Shown: positions 60,301-64,000 of the stretch, piece by piece
Numbering within the stretch: position 1 is the stretch's first letter
How the letters are laid out: each line of letters starts with the position of its first letter
DNA from: Edaphochlamys debaryana
Lineage: Eukaryota > Chlorophyta > Chlorophyceae > Chlamydomonadales
Direction: 5' to 3'
Assembly: GCA_016858145.1 (NCBI GenBank)
Contig: JAEHOE010000224.1
Span: 42,251 to 106,250 of the forward strand
Length of the DNA: 64,000 nt
Notes under the pieces: generated by a model
What the model was told of the DNA's origin: nothing
What the model saw: the letters and a program-made list of their open reading frames with translations, nothing else
Database searches by the model: none
Translations under genes and position numbers: made by a program

Positions 60301-62416
60301 TCATCTCCACCGACAGCTGTGCTCCCCCTCAGCATGCCTGCCTTGCTTGCGTTCTGCGCGGCTACCTGTGTCACGGCTCCCTCCCCCTGCCCCTTCCGCA
60401 GGCGCCTCAAGTCCCCAGCGCGCCCCCTCCGCCGCCGGGCCCGCACACCGCCACGGGACCGGGCGGGGGGCACGGCAGCGCCACGGCTGGCACGAGCAGC
60501 GGGGGCCTTGGCGCCGGCGGCGGCGGCGGAGGAGGCCAATCGGGCGGTGGCAGTCTGGGCGACGGCGACGGTGGCCCACAGGGGCACCGCCGGCCTCCAG
60601 CCGGACCCACGCCCCTCAGCCGCGCCCAGCGACCAGCCGCCGCCTGCGTCCGCCTCCGTGCAGGTGCGTTCAAGGGGCCGCTTGGAGTCTAGCGGGGCTG
60701 GCTTCATCTCCACCGACAGCTGTGCTCCCCCTCAGCATGCCTGCCTTGCTTGCGTTCTGCGCGGCTTCCTGTGTCACGGCTCCCTCCCCCTGCCCCTTCC
60801 GCAGGCGCCTCAAGTCCCCAGCGCGCCCCCTCCGCCGCCGGGCCCGCACACCGCCACGGGACCGGGCCGGGGGGCACGGCAGCGCCACGGCTGGCACGAG
60901 CAGCGGGGGCCTTGGCGCCGGCGGCGGCGGAGGAGGAGGCCAATCGGGCGGTGGCGGTCTGGGCGACGGCGACGGTGGCCACAGGGGCACCGCCGGCCTC
61001 CAGCCGGACCCACGCCCCTCAGCCGCGCCCAGCGACCAGCCGCCGCCGGGCAGTGGCGGTGTGGGCGACGGCGACGATGAGTGGGTGATCACCCATGAAC
61101 TAACGGTCGGTCCATCGCGCCAGCCGCCCTCCTGTGGACTGACGGACCCCCTGGCTCAGAGACTCGCAGCCGTCAAGTCCGTCCCGTTCAACCCTCGCAA
61201 CCGCAACTGGGACCTCTGGGGTTCGGAGCTCCAGCGGCTGCAGGAGATGCCGACTGCGACTTGTCGGACACGTCCATCAACCTCTACATCTTGTGAGCCC
61301 GTTTCCAAGCATCTCCTCACCTGGGTGCCCTGCAACCTGCACCCTTCGCCGTTATATATCCTTAACCACCCGAGTAACCCCGCCCTGGTGTGGCCCTCAG
61401 GTGGCTCTGGGACCACATGCCACCGGAGACACGCACGCGCTGCTGCCTGCTCGGCACCCACATGTACAGCAAGATTGTCGAGAAGGGCGCTGCGGAGGAG
61501 GCCTGGACGCGGCTTCGACCGAAGGAGTTGTGGGAATCTCTCTCGGGGCGCCACGAGGTGGGTGCGGCCTGGTGTTAGGGGCTAGCTGAAGTTAGAATGT
61601 AGACTGCACTCAAGCAGTTGTCTTTTTGTAGGTGGTGGACCTCTCCAAGAAGGACTTCGTGTTTCTGCCCATGCACACCGGGTTCCACTGGTCCCTTCTC
61701 GTCATCTGCCACCTGCCCCGGCTCGTGGACCCCAAAGCGCCCGGCACACCGATGATTCTGCACTTCGACTCCTCATGGGGTGGGCACTGCCGCACTGCTG
61801 TTGTGGCACTGCTACTCCTCTCCTTGACAGGACTTCTTCACATGCAGACGATGGTGGCAACTTCCACGCACCCGAGTACGGCAAGATTCGCCACTACCTG
61901 TCCTGTCAGCTGCGCAGCGCTGGCCACGGCACAGTGCGGGTCACGGCTGGCAGTTTCCCAGCCCGGAGAGTGACGTGCGCGCGCCCCACCAGGGCATGAC
62001 CAAGCACTGCGCCGTCTTCATGCTGTCCACCCTGGAGCACTTCCTGGCACGACGTCCCGAGCGGGTGGAGCTCAGGGGCACAGAGCGCAAGAGTGAGTGC
62101 ATGAGCCGTGGTGAATCCCCTTGTTATCAGGGCGTTTAGTGTGGCTTGCCACTGACGCTTGTGCCGTTGCCCATGACCAGCGCCGTCCTTGGTGGAGCTA
62201 GCCGATGGCGGCGCGGTGCAGCACGACCTGAGCAACATCAAGTGGTACACCTCGGGCGAGGCGGCCGCCCTACGGTGGAAGCTGCGTGCGCTGGCGCTCA
62301 GTGGGCTGCTGCCGCACGTGTCAGCGGGTGACCGCGAGGCTGTAGAAACCGCTCTCGCAGAGGCTACCGTGGAGAACACCAGGACGCCACTGCAGCCGCA
62401 AGGGAGGGTTCTGTGA
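54341..62416 (+). CDS. PHD-finger / ULP1-like protease gene with amplified exon cassette (frame-disrupted)
   Basis: Exons: 54341-55253, 55384-55646, 55839-56102, 56244-57053, 57188-57448, 57607-58113, 58182-58292, 58384-58497, 58639-58785, 58882-59037, 59102-59219, 59285-59448, 59591-59854, 59997-60260, 60402-60663, 60805-61292, 61401-61557, 61632-61779, 61848-62092 and 62181-62416. The N-terminus is acidic with a predicted coiled coil (residues about 35-105), then an unrecognised domain. Exon 57607-58113 encodes two PHD fingers (CAIC..SCLC..HTAC..CKGC; CELC..LLCD..GYHVTC..FCPQC). The C-terminus resembles a ULP1/SENP (C48) protease: LSDTSINLYI, GFHWSLL (His), LHFDSS (Asp) and HQGMTKHCAVFML (Cys). 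This suggests a nuclear SUMO/ubiquitin-like protease. Indels near 60570, 60868, 61240 and 61940 break frame, so it may be decaying, transposon-derived or mis-assembled. Confidence 0.65.
55488..55601 (+). repeat. 114-bp coding repeat, copy 1
   Basis: GACAACGCAGGGCTCACCGC and what follows recurs at 56478-56591 with about one substitution (GGGTCC against GGGGCC). Both copies are in the same frame and encode the DNAGLTASGSTREGPGSGN-type linker. In copy 2 the block is fused directly behind a cassette exon. Confidence 0.9.
55839..61046 (+). repeat. amplified exon-intron cassette (about 405-bp unit)
   Basis: A 261-264 bp phase-0 exon (starts GCGCCTCAAGTCCCCAGCGC, ends TCCGCCTCCGTGCAG) is repeated with its following intron of about 141 bp (starts GTGCGTTCAAGGGG, ends CCCCTTCCGCAG). 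Full or nearly full exon copies: 55839-56102, 56244-56477 (fused), 57188-57448, 59591-59854, 59997-60260, 60402-60663 and 60805-61046 (fused). Partial copies: 58384-58497, 58639-58785 and 59285-59448. Four units lie directly head to tail from 59449. The exon encodes a PPPPPGP and GGGGGGGQSGGGG linker. Introns are as similar between copies as exons. Confidence 0.92.
56478..56591 (+). repeat. 114-bp coding repeat, copy 2
   Basis: Same length and nearly identical to 55488-55601. Here it joins the end of the Gly/Pro cassette to the exon encoding LDTVCPELPPPESG, which suggests it was moved by unequal recombination. Confidence 0.9.
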
Positions 62417-62432
62417 CATGGCCAGCGCGGAG

Positions 62433-62566
62433 GCTTGTCGGGCGGTTGGCGGCAGCGGCTTGTCGGGCGGTTGGAGGCAGCCGCTTGTCGGGCGGTTGGA
62501 GGCAGCGGCTTGTTGGGCGGTTGGAGGCAGCGGCTTGTCGGGCGGTTGGGAGGCAGCAGGCTTGTC
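62433..62566. repeat. 25-bp tandem repeat, about five copies
   Basis: CTTGTCGGGCGGTTGGAGGC plus AGCGG repeats about five times just after the PHD-ULP1 stop, with a few substitutions and a one-base insertion in the last copy. Confidence 0.88.
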
Positions 62567-63548
62567 GATGAAAGGCCAAGGCTTGTCAGGCGGATAGCAA
62601 TAAGCAGAGGCGGATAGCCGGGCTCATGGATAGCCTATCACGACGACGAAAACTTGAACGGAAGGAGAAGCGGGGACGAGGGGACTTTGGCAGCGGGTGC
62701 AGTGCTCGCAGGGGGCCGTGCAGCGTACTTCGGATGACGACGAAAGGGGATGCAGCTGAGCGTGTCGCCACCAGGTCCGCAACGCGAGAGAAGTAGGCAG
62801 GGTGCCAGCGGTGGTGCATCGCCGAGGCAGGGGGTAACCTATACTTTGGCAGGGGGCTTGCAATGGTGGCAGGTATTTCATGCTGTTGAAACCTCAAGTC
62901 CCTCGCTACGATCCTAGCTCTCCCTTTATGCCGGCTAGCACTTCATTCTGTGCGCACCTCTGACAGCTCAACCTGCCAGCGGGACATGCCCTTTCGTGTT
63001 ACGCATTTGGGTCAGCTGGAACAATGAGACTCTCTGCCACGTTGTTCTCAATGTCAGCCCACAGGAGCTGTACTTGACCAATCTTCCGTTGGCCAGAGTG
63101 CTGCCCAGATAACGCTCATCAGCCATCTCCTAGGTTCCCTCCCGCCCCAGGCTTCTGCACAGCAACCAGTCAGCCATAGCGCTGCTGACCAGCTGACGAG
63201 TCGCTCTTCCACGCGGGTGGCGTGGGGTGGGCGGGTGAAGGGGGACAAGAGATGGGGATGGATGCATAATCGGACAGCTGGCAGGGGCTCGGTGCCGCCA
63301 GGCTGTTAGGGTTCGGACCAGCCCGCTGGCGGAGCTGCGTGGCAGGTCGGACTCCCAAACGTGCCAATCGACTAGTGTGTCGGATCTGGCGTGCTAGTCC
63401 CTAAGCCCTGCCCTACTCGAGCTGGTGGTGCGAGGGCAGGACTCAGGACGAGTGGGGACAGCCTAAAGCAAGGGCTGGAGGCTGGACCACACCTCCAACA
63501 TGGCTGGGTGCCAGCACGTCCGGTCCTCTTGGCCTGTTCCCACCCGCG

Positions 63549-63573
63549 TAGCACTAGCACTAGCACTAGCACT
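63549..63573. repeat. CTAGCA hexamer microsatellite
   Basis: About four consecutive copies of a CTAGCA/AGCACT hexamer (TAGCACTAGCACTAGCACTA). Confidence 0.85.
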
Positions 63574-64000
63574 AGCGGTATCGTGATGGTATCGTTTATG
63601 AGGTGAGACCGGCTACGCCTGGGCAGCGGGCTGGGCTGACACGGTACCTGCCCGGGGTGAGTCCGGAACCTCCTCAACAGCATAGCTGGCTCCCCTCAAC
63701 TGCGGTCAACGGCACACTGCCTACCCTCCCTTCCCCTCCCGCCCGTGAGCGCTCGGCGCTAGCCTCCGCGCTCGGTGCCAGTCTGGGTTCTGGCAGCTGC
63801 CCATCTGCGCCCCAGCCCCAGGCCAGCACGGGGTTGCACTTCACTGCTTGCAAGAGCAGGGCTGCTCGCCCCCTTTATTCCCGCCATGCTGCAGGTGACC
63901 TTGCTCGTTCCGGCCACCTGACAGTCCGGGCCCCACTCCATGCCCAGGACAACCCGCGTGCCCTGCCCCGCCCCATGCACCCAAACGCCCAACCAGCTCT

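Larger units (their letters stand above)
62417..64000. other. downstream flank with simple repeats
   Basis: No supported gene. It starts with a 25-bp tandem repeat (62433-62566) and later has a CTAGCA hexamer run near 63549-63573. Open frames (62586-62897 minus and others) show no domain. The 3' UTR of the PHD-ULP1 gene must lie here, but no TGTAA was noticed close to the stop. Confidence 0.5.

Overview
The window looks like nuclear DNA from a volvocine or other chlamydomonadalean green alga. It is very GC-rich. Genes are broken into many short exons by roughly 70-600 bp GT-AG introns, with a few GC-AG introns. One gene is a pherophorin-type hydroxyproline-rich cell-wall glycoprotein, and the one clear poly(A) signal is the volvocine TGTAA. 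No bacterial operons, rRNA, tRNA or CRISPR were seen.

Layout, left to right. (1) 279-603 (-) is a tiny two-exon gene for a 61-residue membrane protein, followed by repeat-bearing non-coding DNA. (2) 2683-8389 (-) is a pherophorin with signal peptide, long Pro-rich shafts and a Cys-containing domain. (3) 9804-13221 (-) and 13663-17852 (+) are two head-to-head, distantly paralogous secretory nucleotide-sugar transferase-like genes. (4) 20218-27238 (-) is a complete 15-exon DEAD-box RNA helicase. It is divergent from (5) 27858-31732 (+), an 11-exon S-formylglutathione hydrolase. (6) 32860-37143 (+) is a 13-exon, 510-residue secreted protein of unknown family. (7) 39566-42494 (-) is a 7-exon extended SDR reductase of the dihydroflavonol/cinnamoyl-CoA reductase type. 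(8) 43864 to about 47265 (-) is a large alpha/beta hydrolase. It is divergent from (9) 47727-49846 (+), a TauD/TfdA-like Fe(II)/2-oxoglutarate dioxygenase. (10) 52409-53018 (-) is an inverted, truncated copy of the last two exons of that dioxygenase. (11) 54341-62416 (+) is a large gene with an N-terminal coiled coil, a tandemly amplified Gly/Pro exon cassette, two PHD fingers and a C-terminal ULP1-like cysteine protease domain.

Exon boundaries were worked out by hand from GT/GC...AG sites and checked by codon phase. For the helicase, S-formylglutathione hydrolase, secreted protein, SDR and dioxygenase, the exon lengths sum to intact reading frames. The 5' end of the alpha/beta hydrolase and the middle of the minus-strand transferase are not fully resolved.

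Two themes stand out. First, the PHD-ULP1 gene has multiplied a phase-0 exon together with its intron (about 405 bp unit), and the ULP1 part carries small indels that break and then restore frame. Second, several unrelated genes carry short local duplications of exon ends or splice-donor regions inside the neighbouring intron. This suggests a local duplication process that repeatedly creates decoy exon ends.
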